Part shown: positions 18,008-27,219 of the stretch, piece after piece
Numbering within the stretch: the first letter of the stretch is position 1
How the letters are laid out: each line of letters starts with the position of its first letter
DNA from: Coriobacteriia bacterium
GTDB lineage: Bacteria > Actinomycetota > Coriobacteriia > Coriobacteriales > UMGS124
Length of the DNA stretch: 64,000 nucleotides
NCBI GenBank assembly: GCA_018368455.1
Contig: JAGZEG010000008.1
Coordinates: forward strand, 62,001-126,000
Reading direction: 5' to 3'
Position numbers and translations under genes: made by a program
The notes under the pieces: generated by a model
Told to the model about the DNA's origin: nothing
Databases searched by the model: none
What the model saw: only the letters and a program-made list of their open reading frames with translations

Positions 18008-18032
18008 CGCACGTGGCCTGTGAAGAAGGCCG

Positions 18033-18998
18033 CTAGGAAGCGAAGTGCCGGCCGAGCTTGCGCGGCTCGTCCTCGGGGTCGGGCTCCTCAGCCTCCTCGG
18101 GATCGGCAGGCTTCTTCTCGCGGCGGTCAGCGTTCTCCGCCGTCGCGGGCTCCTCGGAACTGGCGGGCTCGTTCTCCTCTTCCGGCTCGGGCTCGTCAGC
18201 GGGCTCGGCCTCCAGAGGCTCGCGCGGCGTCTCGTCCTCGTCGGGGTCGCGATTGAGGTCAGCCATCGAGAAGTTCGCCACAGACGCCATGATGTCGGCA
18301 TCCTCCGGCGCGTCAACGGTAGCGACCTGCTCCGGAACACCCGCCGCCTTGGACTTCTTGCGAGCAAGTGCCGCCTTGATAGAGCCAACGATGACCGGAA
18401 TCACCGAAATGAGGATGATGAGGATAATGACCCATTCGAAGTGCTGCTGTACGAACGGCACGCCACCGAAGAAGTAGCCGAGCAGCGTAAACAGCGTGGA
18501 CCACGTCAGACCGCCCAGCACGTTCCACACAACGAAGTGGCTCCAGTGCATGCCGCCAATGCCGGCGAAGAACGGCACGAACGTGCGCAGGAACGGAATG
18601 AAGCGGCCGAGGAAGATGGCAAGCGGGCCGAACTTCTCGAGCAGGGCCTCCGTCTTCTGCACGCGCTCGGGCGTCAGCGACTTGATCTTGCCCGACGCGA
18701 CGATGCGCCGGCCGAAGAAGTGACCGATGGCAAAGTTGCACTGGTCGCCGAGGATGGCGGCACACCACACGGTCGCCAGCAGCGGGAACAGGCTGAGCCC
18801 GCCGCCGTTGGCAAACACGCCGGCCGCGAACAGCAGAGAGTCGCCCGGCAAAAACGGCATGACGACGACACCGGTTTCAATGAAGATGATGAGGAACAGC
18901 GGCGCGTACACCCAGATGGCGCCCAGCGTCGTGATCCAGCCAGCAATGGCCCCGCGCGGGTCGTGCAGCAAGTTCAGCAGAAATTCGATGGGGTTCAT
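18033..18998 (-). CDS. DedA-family membrane protein with acidic C-terminal tail
   Basis: 321 residues. Residues 1-210 are a DedA (VTT/SNARE-associated) domain: FIETGVVVMPFLPGDSLLFAAG, then FLGRFIPFLRTFVPFFAGIGGM with the conserved Gly-Arg-Phe-x-Pro and Arg-Thr. Members flip undecaprenyl phosphate or other lipids across the membrane. The last ~110 residues are a Glu/Asp/Pro-rich tail (EPADEPEPEEENEPASSEEP) ending in basic residues. Such tails are uncommon in E. coli DedA proteins and are probably cytoplasmic. ATG 18998 has AAGGAGAG upstream. Confidence 0.88.
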   Translation of the reverse strand: MNPIEFLLNLLHDPRGAIAGWITTLGAIWVYAPLFLIIFIETGVVVMPFLPGDSLLFAAGVFANGGGLSLFPLLATVWCAAILGDQCNFAIGHFFGRRIVASGKIKSLTPERVQKTEALLEKFGPLAIFLGRFIPFLRTFVPFFAGIGGMHWSHFVVWNVLGGLTWSTLFTLLGYFFGGVPFVQQHFEWVIILIILISVIPVIVGSIKAALARKKSKAAGVPEQVATVDAPEDADIMASVANFSMADLNRDPDEDETPREPLEAEPADEPEPEEENEPASSEEPATAENADRREKKPADPEEAEEPDPEDEPRKLGRHFAS

Positions 18999-19202
18999 CG
19001 GAGTGGCGTCTCTCCTTCTGAGCTCGGCGAGCAACGGGCGCGAGCCGGAAGGGCGCTTCGCTCGGGGAAGCTCCGACACCGGGCCGCGGCCGACACAGGC
19101 ATGCGGTCAGGTCGTGGCGCGCGACCACCGGAGCCTCCGCCCTGTATGGCAGGCGGGAATCTCTGCGGCAGTCAGCGCGCAAAAAAGCGGGTCGCATAGG
19201 TA

Positions 19203-19296
19203 CGGGCGCTCGTCAGAGGACGCTTATGGCTGCTTCCTCCCGGACCTGACCAGGTTCGCGACATGGCGCCGCCCGCACCCATGCGAACCGCTCTCG
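19203..19296 (-). ncRNA. ffs: signal recognition particle RNA, small bacterial type
   Basis: On the minus strand the conserved apical domain reads AACCTGGTCAGGTCCGGGAG followed by GAAGCAGC, the Ffh-binding loops of 4.5S-type RNA. A -10 TATACT at 19301-19306 just upstream fixes the 5' end near 19295. The 3' end (GACGAGCGCCCG) pairs loosely with the 5' end. Stand-alone gene downstream of the WG-repeat gene. Confidence 0.93.
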
Positions 19297-19385
19297 GCGC
19301 AGTATACCCGACGCACGCCCACGCCCATACCCGCCTGCGCACCCTTTTGACGCAAGCGCAGAAACACGACAGAAGCGCCTAGAAC

Positions 19386-19437
19386 AAAAAAGCGCCCGGG
19401 AGCGGATGGGAGATTCCCCTTTCCTGCCCCCGGACGC
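19386..19437 (-). terminator. terminator of the WG-repeat gene
   Basis: On the minus strand GCGTCCGGGGGC pairs with GCTCCCGGGCGC (with small bulges) and is followed by TTTTTT, 27 nt beyond the stop. Confidence 0.8.
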
Positions 19438-19463
19438 ATACGCAACGGACAGCGCCGCGTCCC

Positions 19464-21419
19464 CTACTTCGTAGGCTTGCGCGCTGTGACGGACTCCAGG
19501 TCGCTTCCGCCCTCGAACGTCATGAGCTCCTCGGTAGCCCCGCCGTTCGACGTCGCCTTGGTGCACGACGCGATGTGGCAGCGCAGGCCCTGCGCCCCGT
19601 CGACGTCGACGTAGATAGCGCCCGGCGCGCCGAACAGCAGGCCCGCGACCATCTGCCGGCCCTCCTCGCCTGCGCCGTAGAGCGTACCGGCCAGGCGCGG
19701 CGTACCCGACTCGGTGGGGCAACTCGCCAGTGTGCCGGTGACGTCGCACTCGATGCGCCCGTTTGTCTCGGGCGGCTGGAAAATGACGTGCGCGCTCACC
19801 GTGCCGTCGGCACCGACGCTCTGGATGTCGATGACCGTGCCCTCGCTACCGTCGCTGCCCGACTCGCGGTAGGTGGCCACGAGCGTGGAGAGGTCGTCTT
19901 GCCACGTCGGCGTGCCATCGCCCTCGCCGTCCAGCTCGCTCGTCGCGGCGCGCGAGACCGTCTCCCACTTGACGATCCACGCGCCCGTCTCGTCGACCCA
20001 ACCGTCGTAGGCGCCTTCGTCGGTCGACAGCTCGGCAAACGCGCAGCCGCCGACGAAGCACGCGCACAGCGGCACGCCCGTCATCATGTCGGACAGCCCA
20101 AAGCGCGGCGGGATGACCCAGGCACCTGTCGTGTCGATCCATCCAGCGTCGCCCGTGGCCAGGTCTTGGACGAACGCCTTGCCCTCCGAGAACGGAAACG
20201 CCCAAGAGAAGCGAGGTGGAATGATCCAGGCGCCGTTGGGATCGGCATAGCCCCACAGTTCGAGCGCCGTGTCCTGGGCGCTCAGGCCACCGTCCTTAAA
20301 ATACGTCGCCTTCTGGTACGTATGGTTCTGGTGCTGGATGTCATAGACCGACGAGCCTATGCGCGTCGGGCACGTCACAGCCGGCATCGTGTCAAAGATG
20401 AAGCCATCGAAGGCCAGGCGCCCCTCGTGATAGTCGCAGCCCGCGAAGTCGTTCTCCGTATAGAACGTGTCCGGGTAGAGCTCGGTAAAGTCAACGACGG
20501 GGTTCTCGTCGACGTCCAGGTACTGTTTGTGCAGGCGCGCAAGGCCGTCGGCGGTGTAGAGCAGCGGAATCGTGTAGCAGTACGGCAGCGAGGGATCCGC
20601 GGCCGACTGATGGGCCCACGCGCCCGTCGCGTCAATCTCTCCCCACGCCTCGTCCTGGCGCATGCTGAGCAGGAACGCACGGCCCTGGCAGAAGCACGTG
20701 GCATCCGAGCAGTCAAGCGTGCCGAACGCGTCGGAGCCGTCGGGCTTGATGTAGTGCAGGCCGTCCTCCGTGTCCTGCACGAGCGCCAGCCCCTCGTTGA
20801 AGAGGGCCGCCGCCTGGTATTGCGGCTTGATGGCCCAGGCACCCGTACGATCGATGTAGCCCCACAGGCCCTCGTCCGAAGAGCCCGAGCCGTCGGCCTC
20901 GCCCCGCTGGGCCGGCATGAGGTCACCCGTGAACACGCCGGGCATCACGAGTAGAGCGTCGGCGTAGCGCTGGGAGAGCTGCACACCCTGGTTTGGCCCG
21001 AGGCACAGCGTAACCGTGCCCATAGGCTCGCTGCCCAGGGCGGCGAACTGGGGCTCGATGACCCACGAGCCCGTCTTGTCGACGTAGCCCCACAGCCGCG
21101 TTCCGTTCGCGTCGTCCTGCGCGGCCGCGTACAGGACGTCGGATGCAACCTCGCCCACCGTGATGGGAGTAGCGTTCGGATCAACTACGGCGTTGCCCAG
21201 AACAGGAACGTCCTGCTCGCGCTCGGAATCGATGTTCAGCCACGAGGGAGCAGAGCTGTCATCGTCCGCCTTCGCGAGGCGCCCCGGCAACCCTAGCGAC
21301 GTACCGGCCGTCAGCGCACCCATGCCCATCAGCGCAAGCACCTCGCGGCGCGTCATGCGCAGCGTGCGACCGAAGCGCAGATTCGCCTCGGCCATGCCAC
21401 GATCTAGCCTCTGGTCCAT
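19464..21419 (-). CDS. Tat-exported WG-repeat protein
   Basis: 651 residues. A twin-arginine-type signal (MTRREVLALMGMGALTAG, residues 22-39) precedes a mature region with six recognisable WG-repeats: LWGYVDKTGSWVIEPQF, LWGYIDRTGAWAIKPQY, AWGEIDATGAW, LWGYADPNGAWIIPPRF, AGWIDTTGAWVIPPRF and DGWVDETGAWIVKW. WG repeats form beta-rich ligand- or cell-surface-binding modules, and no enzyme motif is seen. The last ~170 residues are not repeat-like and carry several Cys. The ATG at 21419 follows TGGGGGGATC. A -10 TACAAT at 21518-21523 (minus strand) is a possible promoter. Function unknown; probably envelope-associated. Confidence 0.85.
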   Translation of the reverse strand: MDQRLDRGMAEANLRFGRTLRMTRREVLALMGMGALTAGTSLGLPGRLAKADDDSSAPSWLNIDSEREQDVPVLGNAVVDPNATPITVGEVASDVLYAAAQDDANGTRLWGYVDKTGSWVIEPQFAALGSEPMGTVTLCLGPNQGVQLSQRYADALLVMPGVFTGDLMPAQRGEADGSGSSDEGLWGYIDRTGAWAIKPQYQAAALFNEGLALVQDTEDGLHYIKPDGSDAFGTLDCSDATCFCQGRAFLLSMRQDEAWGEIDATGAWAHQSAADPSLPYCYTIPLLYTADGLARLHKQYLDVDENPVVDFTELYPDTFYTENDFAGCDYHEGRLAFDGFIFDTMPAVTCPTRIGSSVYDIQHQNHTYQKATYFKDGGLSAQDTALELWGYADPNGAWIIPPRFSWAFPFSEGKAFVQDLATGDAGWIDTTGAWVIPPRFGLSDMMTGVPLCACFVGGCAFAELSTDEGAYDGWVDETGAWIVKWETVSRAATSELDGEGDGTPTWQDDLSTLVATYRESGSDGSEGTVIDIQSVGADGTVSAHVIFQPPETNGRIECDVTGTLASCPTESGTPRLAGTLYGAGEEGRQMVAGLLFGAPGAIYVDVDGAQGLRCHIASCTKATSNGGATEELMTFEGGSDLESVTARKPTK

Positions 21420-21623
21420 GATCCCCCCATCACGTCAGCGGCCCGCCCTGCAAACGCACCCCGGGTAACCGGTGATGCGCTCGAGGGCAGGGCCGCGTTC
21501 ACATTCAGTTGGAGCCCATTGTACGACCGAAAGACACCCGGACAGGACTGATTCGCAGCGCGGCATCGCCAGATCCGGGGGGCCAGATGAGCGCCCGCCC
21601 GATGCGGGACACTCCGCGCCCAG

Positions 21624-22328
21624 CTAGTTACCCAGGTATGCCTTGCGGACCTTGTCGTCGTGCAGCAGATCGTCTGCATTGCCCTGCATCGTGATATGCC
21701 CGGCCTCAAGCACGTAGGCGCGATCGGCGATAGACAGGGCCATCTTGGCGTTCTGTTCCACGAGCAGTACCGTGATGCCTTGGTCGTGCAGCGTGCGGAT
21801 GATGGAGAAGATCTCCTTCACCAGCAGCGGCGAAAGACCCATCGAGGGCTCGTCCATCAGCACGATCTTCGGCGAGCTCATCAGGGCGCGCCCCATGGCG
21901 ACCATCTGCTGCTCGCCGCCCGACAGCGTGCCGGCAAGCTGCCCTTTGCGCTCGAGCAATCGTGGGAAGTACTCATACACCTTGGCAAGGTTGCGCGACA
22001 CCTCGGAGCGGTCACTGCGCGAGTACGCTCCCATCTCGAGGTTTTCTTGAACCGTCATGCGCGTGAACACGTGGCGTCCCTCTGGCACGTGCGCCATACC
22101 GAGCGAGACAATCTTGTGAGGGTGAACCTTGCGCAGGTCATGGCCGTCATAGGTGATCGTGCCGCTCGTCGGCTTCACCAGGCCTGTGATCGTGTGCAGC
22201 GTCGTCGTCTTGCCCGCACCGTTCGCCCCAATGAGAGAGACAACCTCTCCGTCGTTGACCGTGAGGCTCACGTCATAGATGGCGTGAATGGCGCCGTAGG
22301 AGACGTTGATGCCCTTGACCTCCAGCAT
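21624..22328 (-). CDS. livF: branched-chain amino-acid ABC transporter ATPase LivF
   Basis: 234 residues, the usual LivF length. Walker A GANGAGKTT, signature LSGGEQQ, Walker B ALMSSPKIVLMDEPSMGL, switch LLVEQNAKMALS. The last gene of livJ-H-M-G-F; its ATG directly follows the livG stop. With LivG it powers uptake of Leu/Ile/Val or related compounds. Confidence 0.93.
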   Translation of the reverse strand: MLEVKGINVSYGAIHAIYDVSLTVNDGEVVSLIGANGAGKTTTLHTITGLVKPTSGTITYDGHDLRKVHPHKIVSLGMAHVPEGRHVFTRMTVQENLEMGAYSRSDRSEVSRNLAKVYEYFPRLLERKGQLAGTLSGGEQQMVAMGRALMSSPKIVLMDEPSMGLSPLLVKEIFSIIRTLHDQGITVLLVEQNAKMALSIADRAYVLEAGHITMQGNADDLLHDDKVRKAYLGN

Positions 22329-23243
22329 TTATGCCTCGCCTCCCTTCGCGGCCTCCGGGCGCGCGTCGGACGCCCCGCTCGCGCTCGCGGCGGCCACGCC
22401 GGCATGCGCGCGCTGCGCCATGGCGACGGCATCCTGCTCGTCCTCGTCATCCTTGCCGAGGTAGGCCGCGATGACGCGCGGGTCGCTGGCGATCTGCTCC
22501 GGCAGGCCGCTGGCGATCGTCTGGCCGTAGTCGAGCACCGTGATGCGTTGGCACACCTTCATGACAAGGCTCATGTCATGCTCGATGAGCAGGATGGCAA
22601 TGCCAAAGCGGTCGCGGATCTCGTTGATGCACGCGAGCAGCTCGGCCGTCTCCGTGGGGTTCATGCCGGCGGCGGGCTCGTCGAGCAGGAGTAGCTTCAT
22701 GCCCGTCGCAAGAGCACGCGCGATCTCGAGCTTGCGCTGCTTGCCGTAAGGCAGGTTGGCCGCCATGCTCGAGGCCTCGCCCTCCAGGTTAAAGATGCGC
22801 AGCAGATCGAGTGCCTTCTCGTGTTTCTCGGCCTCCTGGCGCCAGTACGCCCGCCCACGGAAGATGGCGCTCGCCATGCCGTAGTGGTAGCTCTCGTTGA
22901 ACGCGACGAGCACGTTCTCCTCGACGCTCATCTGCTTGAACAGGCGGATGTTCTGGAACGTGCGCGCGATGCCGGCCCGCACGACCTGGTGCGTCTTCTT
23001 GCCGTTCATCCGCTTGCCCTCGAGGTAGTACGCGCCCTCCGTGGGCTGGTACACGCCCGTGAGCAGGTTGAACACCGTCGTCTTGCCGGCACCGTTCGGG
23101 CCGATGAGCCCGACGAGCTCGCCCTTGGCGATCTCCATGTTGAAGTCCTGGACCGCCTTGAGGCCGCCGAACGAGATGCCCAGGTGCTCGGCACGCAGCA
23201 CAGGCTCGCCCGCGGCCTTCGTCCCCGTCGTCGTATCGCTCAT
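22329..23243 (-). CDS. livG: branched-chain amino-acid ABC transporter ATPase LivG
   Basis: 304 residues. Walker A GPNGAGKTT, a LivG-type helical insert (FNESYHYGMASAIFRGRAYW), Walker B KLLLLDEPAAGMNP, switch LLIEHDMSLV. Instead of the usual SGG signature it has ANLPYGKQRKLEIARAL, normal for LivG. A C-terminal Ala-rich extension of ~40 residues goes beyond the usual ~255. It overlaps livM by 4 nt (ATGA). Confidence 0.93.
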   Translation of the reverse strand: MSDTTTGTKAAGEPVLRAEHLGISFGGLKAVQDFNMEIAKGELVGLIGPNGAGKTTVFNLLTGVYQPTEGAYYLEGKRMNGKKTHQVVRAGIARTFQNIRLFKQMSVEENVLVAFNESYHYGMASAIFRGRAYWRQEAEKHEKALDLLRIFNLEGEASSMAANLPYGKQRKLEIARALATGMKLLLLDEPAAGMNPTETAELLACINEIRDRFGIAILLIEHDMSLVMKVCQRITVLDYGQTIASGLPEQIASDPRVIAAYLGKDDEDEQDAVAMAQRAHAGVAAASASGASDARPEAAKGGEA

Positions 23244-24529
23244 GCGCGCACCTCCCCGCTCGCCATCCGCCTGCCCAGTCCTCCGACACTCGTCGTGATG
23301 CCGCCGCGCTTGACGGGCGGCCGTCCGTGCGGGCTGTGCGAGATGTCGTCGCCGCCCGCGATGTCGGGGTTGGCGCCGGCCGCGCCGATGTCAGAGATCG
23401 GTGCCGGCTCGACGCCCTTCGGATCGACAAACGAAGCCGACAGTACCGCATGGCCGCCCTGGCTCTGGCCCGAGCCGCCCTGACCGCCGAATATCCGGCG
23501 CAGCAGGCGGCTCAGCGAGAACTCCCAGCTGCCGAAGATGCCCTGCGGGCGGAAGATCATCACGAGCACGAGCGCCACGGAGTACACGAGCATGCGATAG
23601 TCGGCGAAGGCGCGCAGGGCCTCGGGCAGCAGCGTCAGGCCGACGGCTGCCAGCACGGAGCCCGTCATGGAGCCCATTCCGCCGAACACGACCATGATGA
23701 CGTAGTTGACCGACTGCAGCCAGCCAGCGTTGGCGGGCTGCAGCGTGCCGAGGTGCTGGGCGAAGATGCTGCCGGCGATGCCCGCAAAGAACGCCGAGAT
23801 GCCGAACGTAAGCACCTTGTAGAACGTGACGTTGATGCCCGAGGCTCCCGCCGCGATCTCGTCCTCGCGGATGGACTTCACGGCGCGGCCGAAGCGCGAG
23901 CGCGCGAACAGGAACAGGAACGCCACCGTGGCCACCATGATCCAGAACACTATATAGAGATGGTTGTCGGCGAGGCGGTCGATGCCGACGAGCGCCTGGC
24001 CGGCCTGGCCCTGGTCGAGGCCCTGGCCGCCGGCGAACTTGAGGTTCTGCAGCACGACGCGCACGATCTCGCCGAAGCCCAGCGTGATGATGGCAAGGTA
24101 GTCGCCGCGCAGGCGCAGCGCCGGGATGCCGACGAGGATGCCGAACAGCAGCGCCATGAGGCCGGCCGCCAGCGTCACGAGCAGGAAGCGCGCGATCTCG
24201 GCGTCGACGAGCACGCCGTTGGCGACCATCAGCTTTGACAGCAGGGCCGCCGTGTACGCGCCGATCATCTGGAAGCTGCAGCAGCCCAGCGTCAGCTGGC
24301 CGAGCAGGCCCAGCGTCAGGTTGAGCGACGTCGTCATGATGACGGCGATGCACGACACGACGACGATGCCCTTGACGTAGCTCGTCATCGCGCCGGACTG
24401 GTCGAAGCCCACCAGCGCGAAGAACATCGCGACGACGGCGATGGCGTTGATGAGGTAGTTGGCCTTGATGGTGCGCGACGCCTGGGGCCGGGCGCTGCCG
24501 GCGCCGGGAAGGATGAGTGAGCGAGCCAT
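23240..24529 (-). CDS. livM: branched-chain amino-acid ABC transporter permease LivM
   Basis: 429 residues. About 9-10 membrane helices with the LivM signature GDYLAIITLGFGEIVR and the coupling loop RSRFGRAVKSIREDEIAAGASGIN. A ~90-residue hydrophilic C-terminal tail after RPQGIFGSWEFS is not typical. Its start lies 3 nt after the livH stop; its end overlaps livG. Confidence 0.93.
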   Translation of the reverse strand: MARSLILPGAGSARPQASRTIKANYLINAIAVVAMFFALVGFDQSGAMTSYVKGIVVVSCIAVIMTTSLNLTLGLLGQLTLGCCSFQMIGAYTAALLSKLMVANGVLVDAEIARFLLVTLAAGLMALLFGILVGIPALRLRGDYLAIITLGFGEIVRVVLQNLKFAGGQGLDQGQAGQALVGIDRLADNHLYIVFWIMVATVAFLFLFARSRFGRAVKSIREDEIAAGASGINVTFYKVLTFGISAFFAGIAGSIFAQHLGTLQPANAGWLQSVNYVIMVVFGGMGSMTGSVLAAVGLTLLPEALRAFADYRMLVYSVALVLVMIFRPQGIFGSWEFSLSRLLRRIFGGQGGSGQSQGGHAVLSASFVDPKGVEPAPISDIGAAGANPDIAGGDDISHSPHGRPPVKRGGITTSVGGLGRRMASGEVRA

Positions 24530-24532
24530 GGC

Positions 24533-25459
24533 CTACACCTTCTCCCCGACGTTTTTGCCGAGCATGCCCGACGGCTTCACGAGCAGAACGACGATCAGGA
24601 TGAGGAACACGACAGCGTCGGAGAACGCCGAGGTGATGAGATTGCCGGTCAGCGGCCCGATGTACGCCTTCGTCAGGCTCTCGACGACGCCGATCGTCAG
24701 GCCGCCCACCATGGCGCCGGGGATGGACCCGATGCCGCCGAGCACGGCCGCCACGAACGCCTTCAGGCCGAGCATGACGCCGAGCGTCGGCGTGACCTGC
24801 GGGTAGGAGGCGCAGTACATCAGCGCGGCCACCGCGGCAAGGCCCGAGCCGATCGCGAACGTCTTCGTGATCGTCGAGTTCACGTTGATGCCCATCAGCG
24901 TGGCCGCCTCCTTGTCCTCGGAGACGGCACGCATGGCCTTGCCGGTCTTCGTGCCCTTGACGAACATCTGCAGCGCCACCATGACGACGATGCCGATCGC
25001 GATGGTCACGAGCGTCACGCCCGGGATGGTAACGCCGCCGACCTTGAACGTCGGCACCTGGAGGAACGTGGGCATCGGCTGGGGGTTCGCCCCGAACAGC
25101 GTCTGCGAGAGGTTCTCGAGCAGCAGGCTCATCGCGATGGCGGTGATGAGTGCCGTCATCGAGTTGCCCTTCTCGCGCACGGGCTTGTACGCCGCCTTCT
25201 CGACAAGGACGCCCACGATGACGCACACGACGATGGCCGGTACGATGGCCAGCCACGCCGGGACGCCGGCGGCGATCATGACCGGTATCGCGAACAGCAT
25301 CGCGTACGCGCCGACCATGATGAAGTCGCCGTGGGCGAAGTTGATGAGGCGGATGATGCCATAGACCATCGTATAGCCCAGAGCGACGAGCGAGTAGACG
25401 CTGCCGATCTTCAGGCCGTTGAGCAGCTGCTGGATGAACAGGGCGAGCTGCGGGTCCAT
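24533..25459 (-). CDS. livH: branched-chain amino-acid ABC transporter permease LivH
   Basis: 308 residues. The N-terminus is LivH-like (FIQQLLNGLKIGSVYSLVALGYTMVYGIIRLINFAHGD), followed by the coupling loop GTKTGKAMRAVSEDKEAATLMGIN, about 8 helices in all. The ATG at 25459 has AGGAGG at good spacing. A hairpin in the 183-nt gap from livJ probably lowers expression relative to the binding protein. Confidence 0.93.
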   Translation of the reverse strand: MDPQLALFIQQLLNGLKIGSVYSLVALGYTMVYGIIRLINFAHGDFIMVGAYAMLFAIPVMIAAGVPAWLAIVPAIVVCVIVGVLVEKAAYKPVREKGNSMTALITAIAMSLLLENLSQTLFGANPQPMPTFLQVPTFKVGGVTIPGVTLVTIAIGIVVMVALQMFVKGTKTGKAMRAVSEDKEAATLMGINVNSTITKTFAIGSGLAAVAALMYCASYPQVTPTLGVMLGLKAFVAAVLGGIGSIPGAMVGGLTIGVVESLTKAYIGPLTGNLITSAFSDAVVFLILIVVLLVKPSGMLGKNVGEKV

Positions 25460-25591
25460 GGGTCCTCCTTTCGTCTCCTTCGTCATAAACCGTACGGTGA
25501 GCGGTTTCGGCGTGCCGCGCGTGGCGTGCATGGGAGGCTTCGATTCCCCGCCCGTGCACCCCGCGCAAGACGCGCCGCAAACGCAGAATGA

Positions 25592-25626
25592 GGGAGGGCG
25601 CACCGGTCGTCACCCGGAGCCCTCCC
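25592..25626 (-). terminator. hairpin between livJ and livH
   Basis: GGGAGGGC and GCCCTCCC pair around a GC-rich loop just after the livJ stop. There is no strong U-tract. Likely an mRNA-stabilising or partial-termination element separating the binding-protein gene from the membrane components. Confidence 0.5.
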
Positions 25627-25642
25627 CCACGCCTTAGAGCTG

Positions 25643-26920
25643 CTACTTGTCGGCCTTGGCCGAGTCGCCCGCGGCCGAGCCAGCAGCCTCGCCGTCAGAG
25701 GCGGAGCCGGCGGCCTTGACCGTCGAGTTGTAGGCGGGCTGACCGTCCTTGTACTCGAGCACGACGGCGTCCTTGATAGGCGAGCCGCTCGCGTCGAGCG
25801 TAAACGTGCCGCTGACGCCGGTGAACGTCATGCCGGTCATGGCCGCGTGGATAGCCTCGCGGTCGGCGGAGCCGGCCTTCTCGATGGCGGCCTTCATCAT
25901 GTAGACGGCGTCGTAGGCCAGCGTGTTCAGGAAGTTGGGCTGCTGGTCGTCGCCGTACTCGGCCTTGAACGCCTTCGTGTAGTTCTGAACGGCCTCGGAG
26001 GGGTCATCGGGCGCGAAGTGGTTCGTGTAGTACACGCCGTTGTACTGCGAAGGATCGCCGCTCATGACGTTCTGGATGCCGTCGAAGCCGTCACCGCCCA
26101 TGATGGGGCCGGTGAAGCCATTCTGACGCGCCTGTGGGATGATGTAGGGGCCCGCCGAGGTGAAGTAGTACGGCGCGTACAGGAAGTCGGCACCCGAGGC
26201 GATGATCATGCCGAGCTGCGAGGAATACTCGGTGTCGTCCATCGACGAGGAGGCCTGCTCGCTCACGACCTCGAGGCCGAGCTTCTGGGCCTCGGCAACG
26301 AAGGCGTCATGCAGGCCCGAGGAGTAGGCGTCGCCCGAGGAGTACAGCACGGCGGCCTTCGTGGCGCCCAGCGTGTTCTTTGCGAACTGAGCTGCGACCT
26401 GGCCCTGGTAGGAGTCCTTGAAGCAGGCGCGGAAGACGTAGGAGCCCGTCTGGATCGAGTCGGCCGTGGCGACAGGCAGCAGGCAGACCATCTTGTCCTG
26501 GTCGGCCAGCGGCTGGACAGCCGCAGAGGTCGCCGAGATCGTGGGGCCGAGGATGGCGCAGACCGACGAGTCGCCCTGGAGCTTGTTGAAGGCGTTGGAC
26601 GCCTCGGTGGCGTCGCCCTTGTCGTCGAGGCTGTCGAGCTCGACCTGCTTGCCCAGGATGCCGCCGTTGGCGTTGATCTCCTTGACGGCGAGCTGGTAGC
26701 CCTGCATGTTGCCCTCGCCGTACGCGGCGGCCGTGCCGGTGTTCGTCGAGATGGTACCGATCTTGATCGTGCCGTCATCGGCCAGTGCGCCCGTGGCGCC
26801 GGCGCTCAGGCCCAGGCCCGCCGTTGCCAGGGAGACGACGGCGAAGCCGGCCAGGCCGAGGAACGACCTCCTGCTCATGGCGGCGGCCGAGGTGCGTGCG
26901 GTTGCGTTCTCCATTGCCAT
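25643..26920 (-). CDS. livJ: branched-chain amino-acid ABC transporter substrate-binding protein
   Basis: 425 residues. A Tat-like signal MSRRSFLGLAGFAVVSLATAG (residues 15-35) without a lipobox Cys. The mature part is a periplasmic-binding-protein type I (Peripla_BP_6) domain: IKIGTISTNTGTAAAYGEGNMQGYQLAVKEIN, then GPTISATSAAVQPLADQ and the ligand-site YSSGDAYSSGLHDAF. A short Ala/Ser/Glu-rich tail ends the protein. The first structural gene of the liv operon, about 200 nt after the leader peptide. ATG 26920 is preceded by AAAGGA. Confidence 0.9.
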   Translation of the reverse strand: MAMENATARTSAAAMSRRSFLGLAGFAVVSLATAGLGLSAGATGALADDGTIKIGTISTNTGTAAAYGEGNMQGYQLAVKEINANGGILGKQVELDSLDDKGDATEASNAFNKLQGDSSVCAILGPTISATSAAVQPLADQDKMVCLLPVATADSIQTGSYVFRACFKDSYQGQVAAQFAKNTLGATKAAVLYSSGDAYSSGLHDAFVAEAQKLGLEVVSEQASSSMDDTEYSSQLGMIIASGADFLYAPYYFTSAGPYIIPQARQNGFTGPIMGGDGFDGIQNVMSGDPSQYNGVYYTNHFAPDDPSEAVQNYTKAFKAEYGDDQQPNFLNTLAYDAVYMMKAAIEKAGSADREAIHAAMTGMTFTGVSGTFTLDASGSPIKDAVVLEYKDGQPAYNSTVKAAGSASDGEAAGSAAGDSAKADK

Positions 26921-27023
26921 TGCTGCTCACGTTCCTTTCTTCGTGCCTCATCAGGGGTGTGGTGGGGTGTGGTGCCAATAGGACGCTGGTGAAACCGGTG
27001 GATCCATTCCCGCGACGCTTAAC

Positions 27024-27076
27024 AAAAAAGGGGAACCGGAAGCCGTCTTTGGTGTGACAGCTTCCGGTTCCCCTTT
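27024..27076 (-). terminator. attenuator terminator of the liv operon
   Basis: On the minus strand AAAGGGGAACCGGAAGC and GCTTCCGGTTCCCCTTT form a perfect 17-bp stem followed by TTTTTT. It lies between the leader peptide (27124-27174) and livJ, so it ends transcription unless read through. Upstream, GCACGGG / CCCGTGC and the overlapping GCTGCCCGTG / CACGGGCAGC give two mutually exclusive helices. Confidence 0.85.
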
Positions 27077-27123
27077 AGCTGCCCGTGAGGTAAGCACGGG
27101 CAGCGGCGACGAGCCGGCCCGTG

Positions 27124-27174
27124 CTAGCTAATAAGGAGGCTAATTACGAGGTGAAGCCCACCTACCTGCTGCAT
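27124..27174 (-). CDS. leader peptide of the liv operon (16 residues, Leu/Ile/Val-rich)
   Basis: ATG at 27174 to TAG at 27124 encodes MQQVGGLHLVISLLIS: four Leu, two Ile and two Val in 16 residues, crowded just before the stop. It sits between a promoter (27220-27247) and a strong terminator (27024-27076), upstream of a branched-chain amino-acid importer. That is the layout of classical ribosome-mediated attenuation: ribosomes stalled at scarce Leu/Ile/Val codons would change folding of the following RNA. The ribosome site is weak (GGTAGGG). I could not identify an antiterminator that overlaps the terminator stem, so the mechanism is inferred. Confidence 0.75.
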   Translation of the reverse strand: MQQVGGLHLVISLLIS

Positions 27175-27219
27175 GGCCAAAACCCTACCAATCTCGTCGG
27201 CGTTAAACGTTAGTCGGGT

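Noticed and set aside
25528..25559. GGCTTCGATTCC in the livJ-livH gap, resembling a tRNA T-loop
   Set aside because: No stems for a tRNA; it is the loop of a local hairpin.
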